From positions 1 through 15,167 of the forward strand of contig CAMYKE010000007.1 in assembly GCA_947258895.1 (NCBI GenBank): a DNA stretch of 15,167 nt, written 5' to 3'. The notes below the pieces were generated by a model. The model was not told where the DNA came from. It did not search any database and saw only the letters and a list, made by a program, of their open reading frames with translations. The DNA comes from an uncultured Pseudomonadales bacterium (GTDB lineage Bacteria > Pseudomonadota > Gammaproteobacteria > Pseudomonadales > IMCC2047). Positions within the stretch are counted from its first letter, which is position 1. Every line of letters begins with the position of its first letter. This document shows, in pieces, positions 1 to 5,840 of this stretch. Position numbers and translations under genes: made by a program.

Positions 1-1
1 T

Positions 2-238
2 CTCAAGAAAGCCGCGGACATTGACTCACGATTGTACACGGCGATTGGCGGATTTCATCTCGTGCGTATGTCAAGAGGCGATGTGGAGGGCACCGCACGC
101 GAGCTCCATGATGTTTTCGAACTGGAACGGGTCGCGCCGGCGCATTGTACGAGTGAGCTCGGGTTCGCGGTGTTCATGGATCGCTTCGGCGAGCGATTCG
201 ATCGCGCAGGCGTTGGTGCGGTCATTTCGCTACCCTGA
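2..238 (+). CDS. Metallo-beta-lactamase-fold hydrolase, C-terminal part (cut by window edge)
   Basis: Open from the first bases to a TGA, 78 codons, with no start inside the window. The translation carries IGGFHLV followed about 35 residues later by APAHCT and then FGERFDRAGVGAVI. This GGFHL...P.HCT...F.DRF...GVG order is typical of the C-terminus of the metallo-beta-lactamase branch annotated as dihydropterin / aminobenzene 5'-phosphate synthase-like (COG1237). The HC pair would supply late metal-site residues; the main HxHxDH motif must lie to the left of the window. The TTG at 32 could be misread as a start, but the similarity begins before it. Substrate unknown: the family label comes from archaeal methanopterin synthesis, and bacterial members are mostly uncharacterised. 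The fold is well supported, the reaction is not. Confidence 0.75.
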   Translation, partial: LKKAADIDSRLYTAIGGFHLVRMSRGDVEGTARELHDVFELERVAPAHCTSELGFAVFMDRFGERFDRAGVGAVISLP

Positions 239-497
239 CGGCGGCTGTCACACCCGGCAAGCTCGAGGAATCCCGGGTTGACTGGTTGGCAGAAAATGAG
301 TCATAAATTCGCTTTTGGCGAACATTGATCAAAGACCTGGCCCGTTACCCCTATTCGGCCAAAACAGAGGAAAACGACGTTAACGCGCTCACCATTTTAT
401 TGGGCCTGAGCTTGTTATGCGGCCCTATATTATCGGCCGATGTTCTTGCCGAAACCTCGATCTCCAATACGTGAGCCCGGATGGCTGACTCGATTAG

Positions 498-1020
498 CGG
501 GGACCGCGTGCCGATATAGCAATTGCCCGGGAGCAGTACGTGATAAAAAGCCTCGCGTTCAGTGGTGAAACGCGACAACAGGCACTGGCCTATATTGAGC
601 GAGTGACTCCCCAACTCGGCTCAATGAGCGATGTAGGATGTTTGCTGGCCACCTGCAAAAGTATCGCATTTGCGCAAAATGGCGCCGATTTTGTCGACCC
701 CTGGCAAGGCTGGATGCCGGGTACCGGCCTGCCATTCCGCCCACTGTGGTGGCCGCCGGCGTATATATTGCCCGCGTCGCGCCGGGTTTCGAAGCGTTGC
801 TCGGCGCAGAGATAGAATCCATCGATGGTCATACACCCGGTGACATCATTGAACGACTGCAGCAGTAACGCGGCGGCTTGCCGGGTTAAATTCACTGCGA
901 TGTGTCCGGACACAGTGAACATCGCGGCATCCTGCAGGCGCTGGGGTTGGCCAAACGCCGAGCGATTGCAGGTACAGTTAAATCCGCTGGTGACACCCGT
1001 GTCAGCCACATCGTTCACAG
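498..1020 (+). pseudogene. Decayed S41-type (C-terminal processing) peptidase-like gene, N-terminal and PDZ-like part only
   Basis: Two reading frames give one continuous protein-like signal. From about 498 to 750 one frame reads AREQYVIKSLAFSGETRQQA, then LAYIERVTPQLGSMSDV and SIAFAQNGADFVDPWQGW. This resembles the helical N-terminal region of exported S41-peptidase-like proteins (usually ending in a D/A-NGHT motif; here NGAD). At about 750, after PFRPLWWP, the signal moves to another frame and continues GVYIARVAPGFEALLGAEIE, then SIDGHTPGDIIERLQQ, a PDZ-like segment. A single lost base near 750 explains the shift. The second frame then meets stops near 869 and 890 but still resembles the family (RGGLPG, GILQALGLAKRR) to about 1010. 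The catalytic serine/lysine domain is absent. Around 385-471 a third frame encodes a signal-peptide-like stretch (LTILLGLSLLCGPILSA), possibly the old N-terminus, but no start codon fits. I am fairly sure it is a relic and less sure of the exact subfamily. Confidence 0.6.
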
Positions 1021-1190
1021 GATGCCGAACTCCACAATCCCCTGAGGGCATGGGGGTGCTTCGTCGCCATTCGATGTTGGCGACTGCCGCCGAACGGAAA
1101 AAACTCTGGGCAAGGGGCGGCTCGAACCACCGACTAGAGGGTTCATTATTCAAGCCGGAGTAAGAAAAATTATTTCATAGATCAGTATTC

Positions 1191-1277
1191 AGGCGGTTCC
1201 CATACTATTGAAGCGGGTCTCAAGACCGCCTCCAGGAGGCACCGCACTTAAAAGAGTGCACGCAAGAGTATGGAAAC
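1191..1277. repeat. Multi-branched inverted-repeat element (possible structured RNA)
   Basis: CCATACT (1200-1206) pairs perfectly with AGTATGG (1267-1273); after one mismatch GTT (1196-1198) pairs with AAC (1275-1277). Inside this outer stem are a hairpin at 1213-1229 (GCG/GTC against GAC/CGC with one bulged G), a palindrome GCCTCCAGGAGGC (1228-1240) and a hairpin GCACT/AGTGC (1244-1248 with 1255-1259, 6-nt loop). AGGCGGT (1191-1197) can alternatively pair with ACCGCCT (1225-1231). The overall shape is cloverleaf-like, but it lacks a TTC T-loop and a proper anticodon arm, so I do not call a tRNA. Function unknown. Confidence 0.4.
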
Positions 1278-1356
1278 ATGACGAGGTGGCGCACCACGCG
1301 TATATTCAGCTCGGTGGTGATAGAGCGCACCTGTGCGCAAGCGTCCAGGCAACAAA

Positions 1357-1392
1357 GCGCGGTACTCCTGTTTAGCCAGTGAAGTACCGCGC
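1357..1392 (-). terminator. Hairpin after the thioredoxin-fold gene, possible terminator
   Basis: GCGCGGTAC (1357-1365) and GTACCGCGC (1384-1392) form a perfect 9-bp stem with an 18-nt loop. It begins 12 bases past the stop codon of the minus-strand thioredoxin-fold gene. In that direction the stem is followed by TTTGTT, a short and imperfect T tract. The position fits transcription termination; the large loop and weak T tract make intrinsic termination uncertain. Confidence 0.4.
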
Positions 1393-1404
1393 AAATCGAG
1401 GTTG

Positions 1405-1641
1405 CTATTTCAAGTCAGAGAGGCTTGCTCCATAATTGATATGGAAGGGCGAACCGTCCAGAAGCAACGCAGGCACGGATTTGACACCAGCTGATTCTGC
1501 TTCGCTGATGCGGGTCTTGTCGTTGCCAAGATGCACGATTTCCACGTCATATCGAGACGGGTCAATTGCCCTGGCTACGTTGTCCTCGGCCGCCACGCAA
1601 ACCGGGCAACCGGCGTGATAAAAAACAGCTTTTGCTTTCAT
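1405..1641 (-). CDS. Small thioredoxin-fold (glutaredoxin-like) protein with CPVC motif
   Basis: A 78-residue protein with the minimal thioredoxin/glutaredoxin layout: first strand KAKAVFYHA, the redox motif Cys12-Pro-Val-Cys15 at the start of helix 1, a second strand DVEIVHLG (about 32-39), and the conserved cis-proline Pro57 in SVPALLLDG before the last strands. It lacks a signal peptide and should act in the cytoplasm, exchanging thiols and disulfides or sensing redox state. The start ATG has GGAG seven bases upstream, so this start is well supported. It is transcribed divergently from the HxlR-type regulator; such regulators often control a divergent redox or detoxification gene, so this is a probable target through the dyad at 1724-1752. 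The physiological partner is unknown. It is shorter than classical thioredoxin (about 105 residues) and closer in size to glutaredoxins. Confidence 0.8.
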   Translation of the reverse strand: MKAKAVFYHAGCPVCVAAEDNVARAIDPSRYDVEIVHLGNDKTRISEAESAGVKSVPALLLDGSPFHINYGASLSDLK

Positions 1642-1723
1642 GAGTTTTCTCCGGGTATTACATTAAACAATGTTGCACGCACACCCACACGGTAGCGCGA
1701 TTGCCGCTTGTAAAAAAGCAGGA

Positions 1724-1752
1724 ACCAGAAAGTGCGGTAGGCACTTTCTGGT
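1724..1752. promoter_or_regulatory. Perfect 12-bp dyad, probable operator for the HxlR-type regulator
   Basis: ACCAGAAAGTGC (1724-1735) is followed after five bases by its exact reverse complement GCACTTTCTGGT (1741-1752). It lies in the divergent intergenic region, ending eight bases before the preferred ATG of the regulator gene. HxlR-family proteins are dimeric winged-helix regulators that bind dyads in their own divergent promoter regions, so autoregulation is the simplest reading. A hairpin acting in a 5' leader is the alternative. Confidence 0.55.
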
Positions 1753-1760
1753 GTAAATTA

Positions 1761-2102
1761 ATGAATAGTAAGGAGAAAAAAATTAGTACTCAAAGTAGCA
1801 ATGTTTATCGCAAACTTGAGGAAGTAGTCGGCTGCAAGTGGTCGGTGTCGGTCTTGCTCGCAGTCGATGATGGTATTAATCGTCCCGGTGCCCTGGAGCG
1901 TCATATCTCCGGAATCTCAACAAAGGTGCTATCCGAGCGGCTGCGAAAGTTAACGGCATTTGGCTTGCTTGACAAAAAGAACTTCCCTGAGGTTCCACCG
2001 CGCACGGAGTATTCATTGACGCCATCGGGCAAGAAACTCATCAGCATAATCCAGCAGATCCAGGCTCTTGATTCAGAGCTTCACGAGGCGAAACCGGACT
2101 AG
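1761..2102 (+). CDS. HxlR-family winged-helix transcriptional regulator
   Basis: A 113-residue protein with the HxlR signature along its whole length: the N-terminal cysteine context VGCKWSVSVLLAV (about 23-35), RPGALERHISGISTKVLSER (recognition region of the winged helix), LRKLTAFGLLDKKNF, then the wing PPRTEYSLTPSGKKL. The conserved cysteine is the redox- or aldehyde-sensing position in several members of this family, which suits a divergent neighbour with a CxxC redox motif. I prefer the ATG at 1761. A TTG at 1701 would give 20 extra residues, but those codons run through the perfect operator-like dyad and do not resemble the family. No strong Shine-Dalgarno precedes 1761. The SRPBCC gene follows on the same strand after 160 bp and may or may not be co-transcribed. 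Inducer unknown. Confidence 0.85.
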   Translation: MNSKEKKISTQSSNVYRKLEEVVGCKWSVSVLLAVDDGINRPGALERHISGISTKVLSERLRKLTAFGLLDKKNFPEVPPRTEYSLTPSGKKLISIIQQIQALDSELHEAKPD

Positions 2103-2187
2103 CGCCAGGGGGTTTTGTCGCCATCCGATTGGCTGCACAGGAGACCAGCCCGCTTTAACCATACTGCGAGCGTTGCGCCGATTGCAC

Positions 2188-2226
2188 AACCCGGTTTGCA
2201 CCGCGCCGTGCTGGGAAGCCGGGCTT
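2188..2226 (+). repeat. Imperfect hairpin between the HxlR and SRPBCC genes
   Basis: CCCGG (2190-2194) can pair with CCGGG (2219-2223), and inside it GCAC with GTGC around a CGCGCC loop. The result is a G+C-rich stem-loop about 25-60 bp ahead of the SRPBCC start. It is not followed by a T tract (CTTTGGG follows), so it is at best an attenuator or a factor-dependent stop. Confidence 0.3.
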
Positions 2227-2262
2227 TGGGAACCTTGTTCGTAACTGATTTGGAGAATTGCG

Positions 2263-2697
2263 TTGGATATCACCATTGAAACTATTATAGCAGCGCCAAT
2301 TGAAAAGGTTTGGGAGGCATGGGTTAATCCCGACCATATTGTCCAGTGGAATTTCGCGGCGGAGGACTGGCAGTGCCCCAAGGCGGAAATAAACTTGAAG
2401 GTGGGTGACAAGTTCAAATATCGCATGGAAGCGAGGGATGGCTCCGAGGGCTTTGATTTCGAAGGTACTTTTATCGCAATTGAACCAGGCCGGGAAATCA
2501 ACTATACCCTCGAGGATAATCGAAGAGTCACCGTTCACTTTGAAGAAACAGATAGCGGCGTAATCTTGATTGAAACCTTCGAGGCGGAAAACGTGTTGAC
2601 GGGCGAGCAGCAGCGGCAAGGCTGGCAACGTATCCTGGATAATTTCAAAACACATGTGGAAGCAGCCGCTGCAACACGCAGTGGAAAATGCAACTAA
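2263..2697 (+). CDS. SRPBCC / AHSA1-type (START-like) domain protein
   Basis: A 144-residue protein with the activator-of-Hsp90 homologue (AHSA1, Bet v 1-like) layout: first strand DITIETIIAAPIEKVWEAWV (2-21), then NPDHIVQWNFAAEDWQCPKA, GDKFKYRMEARDG, a central FEGTFIAIEPGREINYTLED, VTVHFEETDSGVILIETFEA and the long C-terminal helix QGWQRILDNFKTHVEA. Such domains form a deep cavity for a hydrophobic ligand. Bacterial stand-alone members are usually cytoplasmic, often sit beside small regulators, and mostly have no known ligand. The start is a TTG with GGAG seven bases upstream; no ATG or GTG fits the family N-terminus better. It follows the HxlR gene on the same strand. Its 3' end almost touches the broken siderophore-reductase gene on the other strand, whose reading frame runs on into this gene's antisense. 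Confidence 0.85.
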   Translation: MDITIETIIAAPIEKVWEAWVNPDHIVQWNFAAEDWQCPKAEINLKVGDKFKYRMEARDGSEGFDFEGTFIAIEPGREINYTLEDNRRVTVHFEETDSGVILIETFEAENVLTGEQQRQGWQRILDNFKTHVEAAAATRSGKCN

Positions 2698-2700
2698 ATA

Positions 2701-3406
2701 CTCATTTCCCTCGGCTTGAGTATCCCTCTGTTTCGCTATTTTATGTTCGTCTTCGGTATGCCCCAATTTCCAGTAGCTGCTAACGTAGAGCTCTTCTCGC
2801 GGGACGTCACGCTCCTGTTTGAAGTACCTGCGCAGTAGACGCATATTGCTGAATTCACACGCAGCCCAGATGGACGGTTTACCTTCTAACCGGGGGATGG
2901 CTTTAGCCGCGTCATACAGGCAAGTATTTTCCTGATCACTGTGCGCACTAATTACCCAGTGGACCTTAATGTTCTCAGGCTTTTTTACCTCCTGCTTGTC
3001 GTCGGCACTATTGATTTCAATTACGGCGTGGCCTTTCGCCGCTGGCGATATTGCTTCCAGGTTGCAGCTTATAGCCGGCGGAGCGGTCATGTCACCGGCG
3101 AGCAAAAACCAGTCGGCGCTCATGTCGACTAGCTTGGTTGGGCTGGGGCCGTCCATCAAGATGTCTTCGCCGGGCTGTACTTCTCGCGGCCAGTTGAAAG
3201 CCGGTCGATCGCACACCGACTACCATTTCTGCTGCGCTTGGTAGCTCGGTTGCTCCGGGTAGTGGGAACAAAAACTTGATGTAAACGCTCTTCATACCTT
3301 CAGAAAAATCCTGCGGTGAATCGCCACCCAACGTGATGCGTTGCATATTGTGTGTGCGACTCTGCGAGCGAATAACGGTTACCTCGCGAGGAACAGATTT
3401 GGCCAT
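2701..3406 (-). pseudogene. Broken siderophore-interacting (ferric siderophore reductase-type) protein gene
   Basis: Reading from 3406 downward, the first frame gives a normal family N-terminus (VPREVTVIRSQSRTHNMQRI, then TLGGDSPQDFSEGMKSVYIK and FLFPLPG). Near 3215 the similarity jumps to another frame: PAFNWPREVQPGEDILMDGP, then WFLLAGDMTAPPAI, KVHWVISAHSDQ, WAACEFSNMRLLRRYF and SSYWKLGHTEDEHKIAK. These are the FAD- and NAD(P)H-binding parts of siderophore-interacting proteins, which reduce ferric siderophores in the cytoplasm. Roughly 30 residues expected at the junction are missing, including the Arg-x-Tyr-Thr FAD-binding motif, and the frame changes there. The GDETALPA-type motif also reads GDMTAPPA. 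At the C-terminus the natural stop is gone: the frame runs on without interruption into the antisense of the SRPBCC gene. Deletion plus frameshift plus lost end make function very unlikely. An ATG at 3406 is the presumed old start. Confidence 0.8.
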
Positions 3407-3787
3407 GCTTCGCTCCGAACGAGGGGTTCGATTTGGATTTCCCGACCACTGGGGTCGGCGTGGAATGGCTCTTACTGAAGCGCAGGCATGTGCATCTACT
3501 TAAACTGACCGAAGCAAAAAAGACTACAAATCGCCAAACCCGCCCCCCAGCAAAATAATCGATGTCCTTGTATCCTGCTAGTACCGTTTGCAGCCATCAA
3601 CTCAGTCGTGTTGGTGCTCGGTGCGCCACCAGTGATAGCATCAGTATTTTTAATTTACTCCCCGGCGTTGTGCTCTCTGCCAGAATCGGAGATAAAGCCA
3701 AAGACCTGACCCTTTATCTCGCTCATTGCAACAAGCCAGTGTCGGTGGGTGATTACTTTGTTTCGCGGTAATCAATCCATGCTGGCT
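3407..3787. other. Intergenic stretch without a convincing gene
   Basis: About 380 bp between the broken siderophore-reductase gene and the DUF1772 gene. A short open frame on the plus strand (3562-3771) has no family resemblance. There is a 6-bp perfect hairpin CCGACC/GGTCGG at 3442-3458 and the string AAAGACCTGACCC near 3700, which resembles AAAGACCTGGCCC near 334. Nothing else was recognised. Confidence 0.4.
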
Positions 3788-4279
3788 TCAAACTCCTCCT
3801 GCTGAAAACAAACCCAGGCTGTACAGCAGTGCCGCAATAATGGCCGCTGCAGTGCGGACGTGGTTCCATGCCGTCCAGCGATCCAGGTAATGCTCCCAGA
3901 GCGTCTGGCTGGTTGGCTCTGATGGCCGGGCGGCTGCCAATTGCTTGTTGAGCGGAACATTGCACAGAATCGTCACCAGGAAGGAACCGGCACAATAGGC
4001 GATCGAGCCACCGAGTAACAGCAAACCCGTTTGCTGGCTCCATTCTGCCAGCGTGAATGCGGCAATGCCGGCCGAAACCACCGCGGTTCCCATAAAGGTA
4101 CCCAGGAACGACGGATTCAGCACGACGATGTTTATGGACTGCATCGCGGCGATACCCTCCGAAACGGGCAAGCGCGCGAGTGCCTTCATTACAAAGCTCG
4201 AAAACGCAAAAAACACGCCACCTGTCACCGCCGATCCGAGCAAGGCAAGTGTGACTGCGACAGGCATGATGCCGCTCAT
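3788..4279 (-). CDS. DUF1772 (anthrone oxygenase-like) membrane protein
   Basis: A 163-residue hydrophobic protein. Four membrane segments can be read, at about residues 5-27, 56-78, 82-107 and 138-158. The family pattern includes GGVFFAFSSFVMKALARL early, INIVVLNPSFLGTF before the second segment, and ILCNVPLNKQLA after the third, with a late W(T)AWNHVRT. This is the DUF1772 family, of which some members are called anthrone oxygenase-like; bacterial roles are unproven. The frame is open further upstream, but I choose the ATG at 4279 because it overlaps the stop of the NmrA-like gene as ATGA, a standard translational-coupling arrangement, and because the extra upstream residues are not family-like. 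It is thus the second gene of a TetR-controlled operon and probably works with the NmrA-like protein. Location: inner membrane. Confidence 0.85.
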   Translation of the reverse strand: MSGIMPVAVTLALLGSAVTGGVFFAFSSFVMKALARLPVSEGIAAMQSINIVVLNPSFLGTFMGTAVVSAGIAAFTLAEWSQQTGLLLLGGSIAYCAGSFLVTILCNVPLNKQLAAARPSEPTSQTLWEHYLDRWTAWNHVRTAAAIIAALLYSLGLFSAGGV

Positions 4280-5157
4280 TTTGCTGCCGCCACTTCCAGG
4301 GACGACGGTATGTCCCATAAACCGGTTGCGGCGACTCGGCGGGCGTAATCGGCGAAATCGGTCGGTTCACGTCCAAGTGCGCGCTGCACGCCATCTCCAA
4401 GGCAGGCATTCCTGCCATCAAGAACGGTGGAGAACAGGTAGTCGAGTAACCACGCAATCTCATCTGGCATGCCTACCTCGGCTATACTGGCCGCGAAGGC
4501 CTCTGTGGGTGTTTGAATATAGTGGATATCCCGTCCGCAGGCGAAACCGATCTCCTGTGATGCCTCGCCAAATGTAAGGAGCCGGGGGCCCGTGACTTCA
4601 TACAGCTTACCGACGTGGCCGTCCTCGCTAAGCGCGGCGACAGCGACATCGGCGATATCATCCGCATCGACGAACGGCTCCGCGACATCGCCCGCCGGTA
4701 ATGCGATCGTACCGTCCAAAACCATACCCAGGAATTCGCCCTCAGAGAAGTTCTGGTTGAACCAGCTGGCGCGCACGATCGTCCATTCCAGGCCGGACTG
4801 CTGCACAATGTTTTCGCACAATTGCGCTTCTTCTTCGCCGCGGCCAGACAATAGAACCACGCGTTGCACGCCTCTCTTCACCGCCCTGTTCACCAGGGCA
4901 CGGACTGCAGTTGTCGCTCCCGGGATAGCCAGGTCTGGCGCATAGCTGAGATACATCGTGGTAACGCCGTTAAGCACTCGATCCCAGCTACCCTGGTCGC
5001 CCCAGTCGAAGGACGGTTTGGCGGCCCTGGATCCGAGACGAACTTTTATGCCGCGGCCGGTCAGGCGCTCCACGATGCGGCTTCCGGTTTTGCCGGTGGC
5101 CCCCAAAATCAGGGTGTATCCCCCGGGTTGTGTGCTGCTGTTCCTCCGGTAATTCAT
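4276..5157 (-). CDS. NmrA-like NAD(P)-binding protein (atypical SDR)
   Basis: A 293-residue protein with an N-terminal Rossmann motif GATGKTGSRIV (19-29) after the strand YTLIL. Next come RLTGRGIKVRLGSR (second strand with a basic residue that suggests NADP preference), TTMYLSYAP, VQRVVLLSGRGEEEA, SGLEWTIVRASWFNQNFSEG and ADDIADVAVAALSEDGHVGK with the family-typical YEVTGPRLLTFGEA. The classical SDR Tyr-xxx-Lys catalytic pair is not evident; this is usual in the NmrA/NAD(P)H-binding branch, whose members are redox sensors or quinone- or isoflavone-type reductases. The start ATG is preceded by AAGGAG at ideal spacing. First gene of a two-gene operon with the DUF1772 gene (ATGA overlap), divergent from the TetR gene, with a promoter overlapping the operators at 5181-5225. 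Substrate unknown. Confidence 0.88.
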   Translation of the reverse strand: MNYRRNSSTQPGGYTLILGATGKTGSRIVERLTGRGIKVRLGSRAAKPSFDWGDQGSWDRVLNGVTTMYLSYAPDLAIPGATTAVRALVNRAVKRGVQRVVLLSGRGEEEAQLCENIVQQSGLEWTIVRASWFNQNFSEGEFLGMVLDGTIALPAGDVAEPFVDADDIADVAVAALSEDGHVGKLYEVTGPRLLTFGEASQEIGFACGRDIHYIQTPTEAFAASIAEVGMPDEIAWLLDYLFSTVLDGRNACLGDGVQRALGREPTDFADYARRVAATGLWDIPSSLEVAAAK

Positions 5158-5180
5158 TTCAGGTCTCCTTGTTTGGTAGA

Positions 5181-5210
5181 TTTACACTCTGTATATTGAC
5201 ACTGTGTCAA
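5181..5210 (-). promoter_or_regulatory. Sigma70-type promoter candidate for the NmrA/DUF1772 operon
   Basis: On the minus strand, TTGACA (5210-5205) and TGTAAA (5186-5181) stand 18 bp apart, a consensus -35 with a fair -10. They would start transcription about 17-20 bases before the NmrA start codon, leaving just enough leader for the AAGGAG ribosome site. Both boxes fall inside operator-like palindromes, so a bound repressor would block them. Confidence 0.5.
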
Positions 5211-5225
5211 TTGACAACGTGTAAA
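5181..5225. promoter_or_regulatory. Three abutting 15-bp operator-like palindromes between the NmrA operon and the TetR gene
   Basis: 5181-5195 TTTACACTCTGTATA, 5196-5210 TTGACACTGTGTCAA and 5211-5225 TTGACAACGTGTAAA lie end to end with no gap. The middle one is a perfect 7+1+7 palindrome; the outer two keep five of seven arm matches each. In addition, TTTACAC at the left end and GTGTAAA at the right end are reverse complements. The position between divergent TetR and target genes, over both promoter candidates, makes them the likely binding sites of the adjacent TetR repressor. Confidence 0.75.
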
Positions 5226-5239
5226 CATTAAAATATGCT
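5211..5239 (+). promoter_or_regulatory. Sigma70-type promoter candidate for the TetR gene
   Basis: TTGACA (5211-5216) is followed after 17 bp by TATGCT (5234-5239). Transcription would begin near 5246, right at the ATG at 5247. This implies a leaderless or nearly leaderless message and argues against the ATG at 5235, which lies inside the -10 box. The -35 falls in the third operator-like repeat, consistent with autorepression. Confidence 0.4.
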
Positions 5240-5246
5240 TTACATT

Positions 5247-5840
5247 ATGTCAACTGATAATTTGAAAACGAAAACGCGAATACTGGAAGCAACGGTTCAC
5301 ATGCTCGAGGAGCGCGGCGGCCCAGGTGTCCGCATGGCCGATATTGCCAGGGCAGCGGGCATCTCACGCCAGGCCGTCTATCTGCACTTTGCCTCGCGAG
5401 CAGAACTTTTAGCAGCAACAACCAGGTACCTGGACGAGATTCTGGAAGTGGATCGGCGGCTTGCCCCCTCGCGTGAGGCGAAGTCCGGCAGGGAGCGGTT
5501 GGCCCTGTTTATCGAGTTCTGGGGCAACTACATTCCCGAGATCCATAATGTTGCCAAGGCGCTCCTGCAGGCGCAGGAAACCGATAAAGCTGCAGCAGAT
5601 GCATGGCGAGATCGTATGGCGGCGCTGCGGGACGGTTGCCGCGCGGCAATCGACGCGTTGCATGCGGATGGCACCCTGGCGCGGGAATGGAAACCGGGCA
5701 GGGCCACCGATGTGCTGTGGACAATGCTCAGCGTCCCTAACTGGGAAAACCTTACCCTGGAATGCGGCTGGTCAACGCGGCAGTACGTAAAAAGGATGAG
5801 GAAACTGGCGGAGCGGGCTTTTGTGGAGAAGCGTGATTAG
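5247..5840 (+). CDS. TetR-family transcriptional repressor
   Basis: A 197-residue protein. The N-terminal helix-turn-helix is clear: KTKTRILEATVHMLEERG (7-24), then VRMADIARAAGISRQAVYLH (28-47) and FASRAELLAAT, the classic TetR_N pattern. The all-helical C-terminal half (about 60-197) is the ligand and dimerisation domain and has no recognisable subtype. I choose the ATG at 5247 (MSTDN) over the in-frame ATG at 5235: the promoter candidate places transcription start at about 5246, and the extra residues MLYI are not needed. No Shine-Dalgarno precedes it, so the message may be leaderless. Divergent from the NmrA/DUF1772 operon, which it very probably represses together with itself through the three palindromes at 5181-5225. 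Inducer unknown; the target oxidoreductase suggests a small hydrophobic or electrophilic compound, which is inference. Confidence 0.92.
   Translation: MSTDNLKTKTRILEATVHMLEERGGPGVRMADIARAAGISRQAVYLHFASRAELLAATTRYLDEILEVDRRLAPSREAKSGRERLALFIEFWGNYIPEIHNVAKALLQAQETDKAAADAWRDRMAALRDGCRAAIDALHADGTLAREWKPGRATDVLWTMLSVPNWENLTLECGWSTRQYVKRMRKLAERAFVEKRD

Larger units (their letters stand above)
1021..1404. other. Non-coding stretch with several inverted repeats
   Basis: No frame here gives a protein-like translation of useful length. The stretch lies between the peptidase relic and the stop of the thioredoxin-fold gene. It holds the multi-branched inverted-repeat element at 1191-1277, a short palindrome near 1325-1338 (GCGCAC/GTGCGC) and the hairpin at 1357-1392. 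I saw no tRNA signature: the one T-arm-like string on the minus strand near 1120-1140 cannot form a proper 5-bp T stem. Confidence 0.5.

Noticed and set aside
1110..1150. T-arm-like GGTTCGAGCC on the minus strand, suggesting a tRNA
   Set aside because: The flanking bases cannot form a 5-bp T stem around a 7-nt loop, and no acceptor or anticodon arm follows.
590..1153. 187-codon open frame on the minus strand
   Set aside because: It is antisense to the peptidase-like relic, has no family resemblance, and its length comes from the loss of constraint and base composition of that region.
2155..2697. C-terminal continuation of the long minus-strand frame (353 codons) over the SRPBCC gene
   Set aside because: Only the part above about 2701 resembles siderophore-interacting proteins; the rest is the antisense of the well-supported SRPBCC gene.
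3562..3771. 69-codon plus-strand open frame
   Set aside because: No ribosome site, no family-like pattern, and an unusual mix of residues; treated as chance.
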